A stretch of DNA of 64,000 bases from Amanita rubescens (taxonomy: Eukaryota > Basidiomycota > Agaricomycetes > Agaricales > Amanitaceae). The translations under genes and the position numbers were made by a program. Where the stretch lies: positions 1 to 64,000 of the forward strand of contig WION01000188.1 in assembly GCA_015039365.1 (NCBI GenBank), given 5' to 3'. Under the pieces are notes generated by a model. It did no database searches. It was not told the origin of the DNA and saw only the letters and a program-made list of their open reading frames with translations. Shown one piece after another: positions 1-10,069 of this stretch. Position 1 is the stretch's first letter. Every line of letters starts with the position of its first letter.

Positions 1-84
1 AATCTAGGATCAGCTGTGTGGCGTGCGATAGGCTAGGGGAGGGACAAGCGTGATATAAGGCAATGAGGATACACGTACAATACA

Positions 85-230
85 TTGCTTGTGGATGGTG
101 GTACGGAAGCAAGCAATGAAGAGGTATTACAACTCCGACCGCAGAACTTACACGGCGCGGAACATTATTTGTGGGACAAGCACTGAGAAAACGTGGCGTT
201 GTTTGTCCCCCAAATACTGTTCCGCGTTGG
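85..230. repeat. Fold-back repeat, divergent copy
   Basis: One arm (about 85-165) carries GGATGGTGGTACGG, AAGCAAGCA and a TTACAACTCCGACCGCAGAA motif. The second arm after the loop (about 195-230) is degenerate but still reads AAATACTGTTCCGCG. It belongs to the family best preserved at 1719-2010 and 3941-4212. The loop resembles that of the copies at 16.9 and 18.5 kb (TTGTTTGTCCC...CAAATACTG). Confidence 0.55.
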
Positions 231-377
231 GCGAGTTGGGCGCATCGTACTATAGTAGGATACTAGTACCGTTCAAAAATACGTCATATTACATGCGTTC
301 TGGTCGGCTTTTCATTCTCACACCACGAAGGCACTAGGCCCGTCGCCTGTTGTCCCGGCGCCCCTACCAACGTCGTA

Positions 378-392
378 TCCGGCCAGGCCGGA
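378..392. repeat. GC palindrome, perfect copy
   Basis: The sequence is TCCGGCCAGGCCGGA, a perfect inverted repeat around a central A/T. Its flanks (GTA before, CAATTT after) resemble the flanks of the other copies. Further perfect copies lie at 7042, 15891, 16021, 18161, 19005 and 22348. Confidence 0.9.
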
Positions 393-1718
393 CAATTTCA
401 GGCGCGTACGCTCAGTTGACGTGTAATAGTAACTGAAAGAATTGCTTTTCTCGCATTATGCTGATGCACTGCCGTTTGCTGCGACACATTGCTGCGTCAG
501 TTTTAGACTGCCGTTGAGTGGGATGTCCATCTTGCAGTCCTTTACTCCTACCTGCCTGGGTTTTATACCTTGTGAATGGAAAAGCTGCGGAGAACATTCT
601 ATCAGTTGCGTAACTGCATCTGACAATGATGAAATTAGAAGCATTGCAAATAAGGATTGAGTTTGTCGGAGGGAACGAGTCAGCGGCCTGGTGAACTATA
701 TTCCTTCTTAAAGAAAGGCATCTGACTGGCTCAGCCGAATAGCGCGGCGAGTTTACAAGATGTGGATAGCGGCGTTGCCGATATAGCAGTATAATTTGAG
801 CCATTGCTGCATGGGAATGCAGATACATAGAGATCTATCTATTAATCCCCACAGAAAGCATGAATAGGCATGTGCGATTTTTTGTGCTGTATTAATTATG
901 GCTTTTGGTACTATTGAACACCCTATCGAGACATGCGTAGACGTGATGAACGGGCGATGAGGATACGCGTACTTGCCTATAGCCAAACCTGATGCTACAC
1001 ACTGTGCGTTTTACCTTACTTATGTTTTGTGATGATAGTGGTAAGAATGGACGAGCGAAGAGGACACGTACCTATGACTTATTTTCGAACAGTACTGTAC
1101 GACGTGCGTTTATGGCCTACGCGGCGATAAATAGAGACGATGGGCCTAGTCCCTGCATGGTATGAGGAATGAACAGGCGACGAGGACACATGTACTTGCC
1201 TTATTTTGAACAGTACCCTACGAGCATTTATGGCTTACGCATCAAGTGTCCGGCTTGGCCGGATACGGTGAGAGCCCCGGATATGGCAGTGGGCGGGCGA
1301 GGGATCCGTATCAGGCATCGACTACACATCAACTGATTTGGACCTCGCACCGTAGGTTGATGAATCAGACGAAGTGCAAGAAGACGAGGTGTCGAGCCTC
1401 CTGCCCCACCTGCTCCAGATCCTGCTCCTGCTAATCCTACAGCGCCAACTCTTCGCCGCTCATATCCGCCAAGCGAGCCAATACGTCAGTGATCTGAAAT
1501 CGGAGTCGCTCATCAGTAATTCCCCGTGGATTACAAGCCGCTAACGATGCCATACCTGAGTTGAATGAGGAAGCGAAAGCGCTAGCAGTGAAGGGGGAGG
1601 AAGTGAGCGCTTCATCCCAATAGACGGCCTTTGTTCAGCACGGAGTAAGTCGTCTGGGTTGTCACTGAGTGCTGGTACTAGTTACTCCCTGGCTACAGTG
1701 AGCGGTGAACAGCTATAA

Positions 1719-2010
1719 CCTATTTTTTATTTAAACACTACGCTACATTACATTACATATGTTTTACGATTTACGATGTTTTACGATGGTGGTGGTACGG
1801 GCGGAGAGCTGTTATAACTCCGTCTGCCGAACTTGCACGGCTCGAAACACGTGATTTTTGCTATTTGGCACACAAACACTGTTTCGAGCCGTGCAAGTTC
1901 GGTAATCAGAGTTGTAACAGCCCTCTGCTGCTTGCTTCCCTAACGCTATCATCGTAAAACAAATTAACCTGAAGTACACGTAGTGTAGCGTTACAAAATA
2001 TATGAGATAG
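1719..2010. repeat. Fold-back (MITE-like) repeat, well preserved
   Basis: The two arms are near-complementary. The left arm is about 1770-1850, with TTTTACGATGGTGGTGGTAC, CTGCCGAACTTGCACGG and CTCGAAACAC. The right arm is about 1880-1960, with GTTTCGAGCCGTGCAAG, CTGCTTGCTTCC and ATCATCGTAAAAC. The loop is GTGATTTTTGCTATTTGGCA. Weaker complementarity continues outward (ACACTACGCTAC on the left, GTAGTGTAGCGTTAC on the right). No coding potential is seen, so it is probably a non-autonomous DNA transposon or a structural fold-back element. Confidence 0.75.
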
Positions 2011-2647
2011 GCCAGTACGTGTGTCCTCATCGCCCGTTCGTCGCTGGCCAGGCCGGACAGTAACTGTTCATGCGTTGTCCGACCGTGTTACGGTTCCCTT
2101 GCCCGCCTGTACTTGCCATATCCAAGACTCACACCGGCACGCCTACACCCTCCCTTCTTCTCCGGGTAATACAAATGTTGTAAACGATGAGCTGTCCTAG
2201 CGCGTGCGGCAGAACTTCATCTGCGAGAGTCGATCGTACCAGCTGAAAGTTTGAAAGTTGCGGGACAGCGATGGTTGCAGATTTGGCTTAATTAATTAGA
2301 TACTGGGTTCTGGGTTCTCAGAACATACCGGTTAATTATCTCGGATCGGATGAAGCGTCATATCGTCGATGTCATTATGGTAGGCTAAAATTTTATATTT
2401 GCATTGCACGTATAGCCACTACAGTGATAGGGATAGATATTCCGACTGGTTTCAAGTTCAGCCAAGGAGCGCGCTCTGCGAATGAACCCTTCTACACTCC
2501 AGGTGATCTGAACACATCTCGTAGCCGCCATTATCGATTTTCCCATCTAAGTAAACACGGCGACTGTTCTGAGAGCGGTCCTTAGGAGGTGCACCAATAA
2601 CAACGGGGGCCATACTATTCTTCAATTCTTCTTTGAATTAGATTATT

Positions 2648-3723
2648 TCAAATTCGAAAAGCGGCAGACAGACCATATATGTGTTTTCCGGATCTCGATT
2701 CATACTTTTTAAAGTCGCATCGGTGAGCATCTGACTGCAGCGCACAAATGAGATTCTCCATTTCAGCGATGGGTAGCCCCCGAATTCTACCAGTTCCCGG
2801 AAGGGTAATATCGGGGTAATTGTCGAGATAACACCCGTTGTCTGCTAATATCTGAAGTAAGTTAGACCACCGGAGGCCCGACCTACTGCGCAATGGGAGC
2901 TTTACGGCCACTGGAAGAGTAGGTAAGGGGGTCCTAAGCTGGTGACTTCTGATACTCACTGGCTCTTTTGATGAGAAGACCACGAAGTTTCGATTCAACT
3001 TTTCTGGCTCCTTCTTGTTGCAGAGTTTCAGGTCCAGCTAAAACAGGCAGAGAGGTTTGCTCAGAGCTATTGAGTGGTTTCTGGTGGTTGACGTTTCTTG
3101 GGCGATCTTTGATCCACCGGTCAATAATTAGAACTTTTCAATGCGGGGGAATAATAGAGACGCACCGGTAGATAACTTTACTTGCACCATTGGTGCTGGA
3201 GATCTGGCCCGTTCAACCAAACGCGTGAAACGCGTAGTAGCATTCCAGCGCTGGACGATGTATGACTCCGAGAGACATGTCTTGTCGGCCGTTGCCCAGA
3301 CTATAGCAGCCAGCTCGGAAGACGCCTGGGATGCTACAGCCTCCATCTCCAAAAATGCCGACTCCAGCAGCGTACGCTTGGCTTCACCTAAGGGTTCAGA
3401 TGATCCTTCTGGCGAAAAACTTCCGTCAAGGCAGAGTTGAACTTCTGCCTGGCGTCCTAATTGCTCGTATCCCTCTCCACCTGAACTTGCAAGTTCATCG
3501 ATTTCTTCATCCGCCTGCGATTCTGCTTCCGACATTGTTTGAATTGGCTCGCCCATAATGTTTGACCGCTTGGACTTCTCTCCATCTGAAGCGAGCTCTG
3601 TGACTTCCTGGTCTGACATTGATTCCGGTTCTGGCAATATTTCAATTGGCTGCCCGAGAATTATGATTTGTAGTGGCCAGAAAAGTAGGGCTTACTTACC
3701 GGCTGTAGTAACAAGGGATCCAT
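2648..3723 (-). CDS. Hypothetical protein (unrecognised)
   Basis: I do not recognise the family. The reading uses four short GT..AG introns. The start ATG at 3723 encodes MDPLLLQP and ends at a GTAAGT donor. The next exon (about 3175-3675) encodes an acidic region with two copies of an E/S-rich motif (PESMSDQEVTELASDGE and AESQADEEIDELASSGGE), then LLESAFLEMEAVASQASSELAAIV. An intron near 3130-3175 leads to DRWIKDRPRNVNHQKP. A last intron (about 2905-2955) leads to KLPLRSRSGLRWSNLLQILA and a basic tail ending in GLSAAFRI. Estimated length is about 300 aa. The consistent splice phases and internal protein repeat support a real gene. No catalytic motif or membrane segment is visible. It sits inside the palindrome-rich block with the other unknown genes. 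Confidence 0.5.
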
Positions 3724-4964
3724 CGCGTACCTTTTTATGTCTTGCGTCAAGGGTAGAGAAGAGTACTGGCCAGGCCATTTTGATGCTGGAAAACATTGGG
3801 ATCCGCAAGCTCGCAACAGAACGCGTATCGGGTCTTCTAGCGCAGTCTCCTTATCGGACAGGAATCTGACTCGAGGGTAAACGATACCTCACCTCCAAAT
3901 AAACTGTCCGGTTATCTTCCTCTATCTCTTTCCTGCCTGTTTTTAATTTGAACACTACGCTACATTATGGTACTTGTGTTTTACGATGGTAGTGACACGC
4001 AGCGGAGAGCTGTTATAACTCCGACTGCCGAACTTGCACGGCTCAAAACACGTGATTTTTGCTATTTGGCACACAAATACTGTTTCGAGCCGTGCAAGTT
4101 CGGCAGTCGGAGTTGTAACGGCCCTCCGCTGCTTGCTTCCCAACCACTATCATCGTAGAACAAAGTAACTTGAATGAAGGATACGTAGTGTAGTGTTATA
4201 AAATATGGGATAGGCAAGTACGTGTGTCCTCATCGTCGCTCATGGTGCTAAGCCCTGTTTGTATCCGGCCAGGACGGACAATAAAAACCAGGCCTCCTCC
4301 GTTCATGCGTTGTCCAACCCTAACGTTACGGTTCCCTCGCCCCCCTGTACTTGCCATATCCAAGGCTCGCACCCGTACCGTATGCGTGTTGATGCGTAAG
4401 CCACCAACGCGGGTCCAAAATAGGCTATGCAGGCGTGCGTCATCGCCTGTTCTTTGCTCACAGCACGCGGGGACTAGACCTGTTGTCCCCATATGTTGCC
4501 GACCCCTCTCCTCAGCCAGTCGCAGGTCTAGACGGTATCCGGCCTGGCTGGGCAGCTCATGCGTGAGCCACAAACCCATAGGCAACTTGTACCGCTGTCC
4601 TCATAGGGTATGTTGGCGTTTTTCTGTAGCATTGTTATTGATCCGGATCTGATGATAGAAAGCATCACGTTCAAATTGCAGAGTTCCGGCTACAGCAAAA
4701 CCATGGGCAAATATGTAAAACCCTGTCGCAAATACTGCAAGAAGGGAAAGAATCGTAGGTTGCGAATGGTAATGCGGACGCTAGGCGCCTCACCTTATCT
4801 GTACTGCCTGGTGTAAAATGAACATGAATAGTAATTTACATGCTTTGCATTGTTTCGGTTTTCGGTCGATTTGGGCTAGAAATATGCCTCCCCGCTCCAA
4901 TTGAGGCAGGGCTAGTACGCATAGTCAACCCTGCCTATCAACGTGTGATAACGGACGCAGCAAT
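3724..4964. repeat. Repeat-rich intergenic stretch
   Basis: It contains the second well-preserved fold-back repeat (3941-4212) and palindrome variants at 4264-4278 and 4538-4552. Between them lie the recurring modules AAGTACGTGTGTCCTCATCG and CTCAGCCAGTCGCAGG. No gene is seen. The open frames on both strands around 4196-4652 overlap each other and consist of repeat modules. Confidence 0.55.
3941..4212. repeat. Fold-back (MITE-like) repeat, well preserved
   Basis: It has the same architecture as the copy at 1719-2010: CTGCCGAACTTGCACGGCTC, then the loop GTGATTTTTGCTATTTGGCA, then GTTTCGAGCCGTGCAAG. Outer parts also match (ACACTACGCTACATTA on the left, TACGTAGTGTAGTGTTAT on the right). The following AGGCAAGTACGTGTGTCCTC is the same junction sequence that follows the first copy, so the repeat is either nested in a larger repeat or part of it. 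Confidence 0.75.
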
Positions 4965-5072
4965 GTGATCCGAATTCTCTTCCTCTTCTTCCCGCATATT
5001 CAACAATGCGGGTAACACAAATTGGAGCCGTAGATACCTATGCTTTGGGTTCCAGATGATGTGTGGTCCATG
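4965..5072 (-). pseudogene. Truncated copy of the 7.1-9.9 kb unknown gene (3' end)
   Basis: Read on the minus strand from 5072, this segment encodes HGPHIIWNPKHRYLRLQF followed by LPALLNMREEEEENSD. It aligns almost residue for residue with the C-terminus of the gene at 7144-9859 (HAPRIVWNPKQKHLQPQF, then PPAVLEMREEEEEGSDEAEQ). Nothing upstream (5073-5400) matches the rest of that gene, so this is a 3'-end fragment. It shows that the unknown gene is, or was, multi-copy within this repeat block. The identity is clear from the protein-level match although the piece is only about 108 bp. Confidence 0.75.
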
Positions 5073-5954
5073 GGCAATAAATCAGCTTGCGGCGATCGGA
5101 AAGGCTAAATACGCCATACCAATGGGCAAGTACGTGTGTTCTGGTCACCTGTTCATTGCTCACCACCGTTGTTCCCTCCCTCAGTCCGTCGAAACTCACC
5201 AGCCAAAAAGGTACGCAGCGTTGCGTTTCAAGATATGTCATAGGCATACGCAGGGACGTTGCCACCCCTCCCTTCACCAGTTGCAAGTCACGCAACCCAT
5301 AACCCATAGACTATAGTACGTCCGTCGTGTAGCGACTTTTTGCTTCTTGGTAAATGCGTTGGGTTAATTCAGACAATTTTCCAGTTTCGATGCCTATTCG
5401 CAGCCCAACGCAACCGACTCGTTGCACCACTGACCAGTACGTCTGGCAAAACCTGACCTGACACTTGACGTTGTAATTTGACGCTATAGCAACCCAGCCC
5501 AACATATCCAAACATTGTTCCAAAGATATAAAGGCCAACCAAACCTGCGTTGCTTCTAGATGACAACTCCCCCCAACATGACGGCTATAAAGAGCCGAAG
5601 GCTACCCCAGCTGGGAGATATAGTAGCTGGAGATCAAACCAAACGAGGGGTGTGTCAACGGTCAGTAGATCGATAGAGAGCATCGATGGGGGCGAATATC
5701 TAACTTCATGCCAGATGCCATGACTTGAAACTCACATGCGAGTATGTAATGGTAGCTGAAAGTCCCATATTACAGCGTCGATGGCCGTATGCGGAAACTG
5801 CTCCCTCCACCATGTGCCGCATGTGCGACGCTGAACGCGGTGACTATCCATGTCTACCGGAGCGATTCCGGCACAGGATCTCATGGACCGCAGCAGTGCC
5901 ACCAGCTCCCCGCCATTTCGTGAATGAAAATGGTGTGGTAAATAAAGATGGGGA

Positions 5955-6085
5955 AGAGGAAGAGGAAGGAGAAGGAGAAGAAGGAGAAGAAGGAGAAGAA
6001 GGAGAAGGAGAAGAAGGAGAAGGAGAAGGAGAAGAAGGAGAAGGAGAAGAAAGAGAAGGAGGAGAAGGAGAAGACGAAGACGAGG
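5955..6085. repeat. GAAGGA/GAGAAG purine microsatellite
   Basis: This is a strand-asymmetric run of GAA, GGA and GAG triplets about 130 bp long. It gives long but meaningless open frames on both strands (Glu/Gly and Lys/Glu on plus, Leu/Pro and Ser/Phe on minus). Such homopurine mirror tracts can form triplex (H-) DNA; that is inference. Confidence 0.85.
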
Positions 6086-6323
6086 AGGAGGAAGGAAGAA
6101 GGCATAGAGAAGCATGAAGTCATGGGACTTTGTTAGCAAACGTCGAGGAGTCACCACTGCTAGAGCTGTTCACGTTAGTTGGATTTATGGGACTTAGTTC
6201 ACTTTAAACAACGAGGTACAGATATGGCAATACTCGGCATATGTACTACATTGCAATAGAATAGCATGAGATCAGCGTTCGCCGTGATTAGCCGGGCGTC
6301 CCTGCGTAGTGTCGCATCGAGCC

Positions 6324-6405
6324 AAAGAGATCGCCAAAGAGAGCCCAAAGAGATTTCCAAAGAGAGCCCAAAGAGATCGCCAAAGAGAGCCTAAAGAGAT
6401 CGTTA
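6324..6405. repeat. Short tandem minisatellite
   Basis: Three to four imperfect tandem copies of a unit of about 22-24 bp containing AAAGAGATCGCCAAAGAGAG. It is flanked by palindrome-containing repeat DNA. No coding role is apparent. Confidence 0.75.
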
Positions 6406-7041
6406 ACGGGAGTCGCAGCGACGGTATGGAGCACTACAGTTATGCTCGTCCTCAGCAATTGTCCGGCCCAGCCGGTCGCACTGAGAGACCACAGCTTCTG
6501 CACGCAGTGCATAATTCGAGAGATGTACAGGATGAACATAGTAGCCTTAAGGAATCACTTTGCGAGTCGAGACCTACTTAAAGCCCTCGGGCATCTACCC
6601 TCTGGCTCTCTGATGGATGGAGTACATAGTGCGTTGCGTTTATCATGTTGCTTGGAAAGGTTGATACTTAGGCTGTCCGGCTAGGACAGATGTAGCATAC
6701 AATAGATAGTTCAGTAACATGGAACCCAGTCGTATCCGGCTGGGCCGGACAAATTTATGTACGTACAAACGCACCTACTAATAGGACGGTACCGTTCAAA
6801 AATAAGTCATAGGTATGTGTGTTCTCATCACCCGTCCATTCCTCACATCGCTAAGCTCTATTGTCCGTCAGGCAGCCATACCTTTAGTTAGTTTATAGAT
6901 GAGGTGGTCTACCCATTGATGCGCGCACTTGAAGTAGATCAATAAATAACAGTTCATTAATCATTCATAAAACCTATCGCGGTGGCTGGATGCACTGCAT
7001 GTCATCGGCAGCCCACCTGTAGCAATATGTTGGAGCAATCG

Positions 7042-7056
7042 TCCGGCCTGGCCGGA
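7042..7056. repeat. GC palindrome, perfect copy
   Basis: TCCGGCCTGGCCGGA lies about 90 bp downstream of the stop codon of the large minus-strand gene that ends at 7144. Confidence 0.9.
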
Positions 7057-7143
7057 CGTTCGATTCTTACTATTAGTTAACGAGCCACAGCCACTTCGAC
7101 CACCACACTATATTAATACCGGTTCGCCATCCTGCCTCAGGCT

Positions 7144-9859
7144 TTACTGCTCCGCTTCATCTGAACCCTCTTCTTCCTCTTCCCGCATTTCCAACACTGC
7201 AGGCGGTATAAACTGGGGCTGTAGATGCTTCTGCTTTGGGTTCCAGACAATTCGTGGTGCATGGTCAACTCCACGTTTAGCAGGGAATGCCATCAAGTCA
7301 TGAGCTGACCTGTAAATCCAAATTCGATCAGCTTGAGCAGCAGGTGCCCAGGCCAATTTGTTAAATTCATTCTTGACAGCCCGTCGCACTGCCCAAATGT
7401 CGCGGGAACCTATCATTTGCATGAGACGCATCCATGCATCGTAGTAACGCATTTGAGTATATTGCTGGTGCGAAGCTGGCAAGAGACGATTTGGCGGGGG
7501 GAAAAGGTTGTCGAAGGTTGTCATCCAGCCCTCATCATTGACACGTTTGACGAAAACTACCCGGAAGATTTTGGCAAGATTCGGGTCCTTCAAGTTTTCC
7601 ACTGTAATGTCCATTCTTTCGGATGGGGGCAAAATACAGTAGCTCTCCTCGCGAGCACGCTCCTTTGTCCCCATGGGATTTCCAATCTTCTGAACAACAT
7701 CAGAGGCAAATTGCCTCCAAATTTCTAGTGCTCTACCAGCAACGTCAGCTTCATCATCTGAGAGTGGTTCGTGCATCTGTGCCACATCCTCTCCCCATTC
7801 AGTCTCGAGGTGTGAACGTCGGACCAGAGCAACGTCACGTAAATTCAATGTGAAAGACTCTGGCGGCGGCGCATCTGGTTCATCTGCTTGTGGATTTCGC
7901 AGTGCTGACATTTTCCTTGACACAGTATATCTTTTACGGGGTCGCGTCGGCTTGTTCCGTATTCGAAAGATTGGGTCCATCTCTCGTCGCAAGTCGGTCA
8001 TTGGCCTCCTAAAGATGTGCTGAAAGGCGGCATCAGGTAATGTGCGATCGCGGTTCCACATAAGTCTTGCACAATCTGAGTTTGGGGGAAAAGTCATCCT
8101 ACGTAAGAACATCATTCCTCCAGGACAGAACGGCACTGCTTCATCATCCTCCAGATCGTCGTCGATGCCAAAAAGATGTCTGTGCTCGTGGTCCAAGTCC
8201 GACGTTAGGGGAAGAGCAATTCGTGCGACAGCACGACCAGTTTGATCAGACGGTGGTCGATTGTGAAGTCCATTTATGAGCCAGACAAGAGCCGCATACG
8301 TGTAGAGTGTGGATGGCCTGCACCGTGTTTGTGATGCTAGGGAATTCAAGTGAAAGAGGATAATGTTGGCAGCCTCAAGTCTGACAATTCTAACATTCCT
8401 GTTTATTTTGGAGCCTGTGTTAGTCAGTGATATCCGTGATTGTCGCATTTTCTTACCACCAGAGTTGTCTTGGGAAGACAAGAGCAGTAGCCATGAATAG
8501 ATCTTGTGAAAAGTCTCTGAGGACCCGTGTTGCCTTTGAGACAGGCACTCGCACTTCCAGGCGAGCAGCAACATCGTTTTTCTCCCTTGCCTCCTCGTAA
8601 GCTGCAGCGAGACTGGTTGTGTAAGTGCTTCGGGGATCCATCGCATTCTTTCCTGTCAGAAACTTTGCGAAGTGGTGGGCAGTTGGGTGATAAGTAAGGG
8701 ATTTATCCGTCGTGTATGCTTGCATGTATAATACATCAAATTGCCCCACCGGTTTCGAAAAATGTGCACGAAAGCCGGCAACCTCCGTGAGATGTTGGGA
8801 TACGTCCTGCTCAAAATGGTTTCTGTGCCGAGAAACACGATCAACCACACGTTCTGGGATGTCAAACAACCGCTGCATGATGGGTGGATAGCAGTCTTCT
8901 CTCCAGACTACTGCCTTGTCCTTGATTATGAGCTCAATGGCTACGTCAATGAACCAGCTGCCGGTCAATTGCTCATATGGGAGTTTGACTTGGTGCAACA
9001 GATCGTCCAGTCTATCCTGAACTGCATCATCCATGTGTGGTTGGTGTTCTGTATCGTTTTTGATCCCACGTATTTCGGTACCAAATACCATGTTCTTGCC
9101 CCAAGGAATCGCATTCATGTTGTTCTTCAAAGCCGTCGAGAAGTCTGGAATGTCATCTGAAGAGACAACACGAGTGGACTCCGTGAAACGTCCTCTTCCA
9201 TCTGATGAACGGAAAGTTTCTGATGCATATGAAGGGGGCCAATCGTGGACGGTAGTTGGTGCTACTAACAAGATAGCAGGACGGAGCCCTATATCATAGA
9301 AGGTGGCTGACTCCTCAGATGTGAGGGCAGAGCTTGTTCGTTCTCTGTTTTTGAGCCCAGGAAAGAACACTCGGATTTGATGACGTAAATCTCTCTGGGC
9401 AAGCAGCGTATTTGGGACGGTGGAGGGATCCAGCATGACTTGCTTAAGAGTACGGCGTTGGCATTGAATAAAAGCATTGAATGGGACAAAACTCACCTCA
9501 TCGTTGATAACAAATGGCACTTTAATCTTGAGCCTTGCAGTAAGTGCTCGTGATGCATTAGGCTTCCCATATACGAAAATGGAGGCTCTCGCAGGAATGT
9601 GAGATGTAAAGCCAATAAGCGAATCGTAATCTCGTCGAATATATGGCATGGGGGTGTTGTTCTTCGGTCGGTTATGTAGTGCCACGATTCTGGCTTGTTC
9701 ATCCGTTTCCCGATCATAACCGGTGAGGGCCCACTCTGCAGCTTGGAATGCTGCCTCTGGTTCACCCCTGACAGGTATACGGGTACTTATTTCTTGATGC
9801 CGTTGAATCCATTTTGCAACAGTAAGATCGACAGAAGCGCCCTGTTCGTCATTGTCCAT
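7144..9859 (-). CDS. Large hypothetical protein (unrecognised, about 890 aa)
   Basis: I do not recognise the family. The start ATG at 9859 (MDNDEQGASVDLTVAKW) opens a long exon to about 8451. An intron follows (GTAAGAAAATGC...AAATAAACAG), and the second exon runs to a stop at 7144. The splice keeps frame across PRQLWW-NVRIVRLEAANI. Visible conserved-looking stretches are RRDYDSLIGFTSHIPARASI, QCQRRTLKQVMLDPSTVPNT, GSWFIDVAIEL (about residue 285), and in exon 2 WLINGLHNRPPSDQTGRA. The C-terminus is strongly acidic (EMREEEEEGSDEAEQ). No transmembrane segment, zinc cluster or nucleotide-binding motif is visible. It is co-oriented with the SNF2 gene 210 bp upstream, and a truncated copy lies at 4965-5072. 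That pairing suggests a gene travelling with the repeat block. Existence as a gene is well supported; function is unknown. Confidence 0.75.
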
Positions 9860-10069
9860 GGAGGGGCAGATCGTTTGTTGTGTGGCTTTGGGGAGGGGGC
9901 GAGCGCTGGGGGGGGCGGGGTGTAGGCAGAAGATAGGACGTCTTTTATATGCTAGAAAAAGCTTGTTTCTTATAAATCACGGCAATCAAATTCAATGGTG
10001 GGTCATCATTTAGCGTGTGGGCATAATAAGGTAGAAAGCTACACATGCTGAATGCGAACACAACGTTTC

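Larger units (their letters stand above)
1..2647. other. Gene-free repeat domain, left end
   Basis: I see no convincing gene here; the open frames are short, overlap on both strands and lack family resemblance. The stretch is made of recurring modules also seen up to 22.5 kb. These are GC-rich palindromes (378-392, 1249-1263, 2043-2057), a fold-back repeat (1719-2010 and a partial one at 85-230), and recurring phrases such as AAGTACGTGTGTCCTCATCG and CAGGGACTAGGCC. About 2150-2640 is unique-looking and holds nothing I recognise. Confidence 0.6.
5073..7143. other. Gene-free stretch with simple repeats
   Basis: It holds a purine-rich GAAGGA tract (about 5955-6085), a short minisatellite (about 6324-6405) and palindrome variants at 6462-6476 and 6735-6749, with a perfect one at 7042-7056. 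A minus-strand frame at 5311-5538 (ending GLRIGIETGKLSELTQRIYQ...) is protein-like but isolated, and I cannot support it as a gene. A plus-strand frame at 5725-6117 is unique for about 70 codons and then runs into poly-Glu/Gly from the GAAGGA tract. Confidence 0.5.

Noticed and set aside
2968..3637. Plus-strand frames at 2968-3171, 3141-3440 and 3331-3558
   Set aside because: They lie antisense to the spliced minus-strand reading, which has consistent splice phases and an internal protein repeat.
5725..6157. Overlapping open frames of 130-141 aa on both strands
   Set aside because: Most of their length is the GAAGGA microsatellite read as Glu/Gly or Leu, and both strands are equally open.
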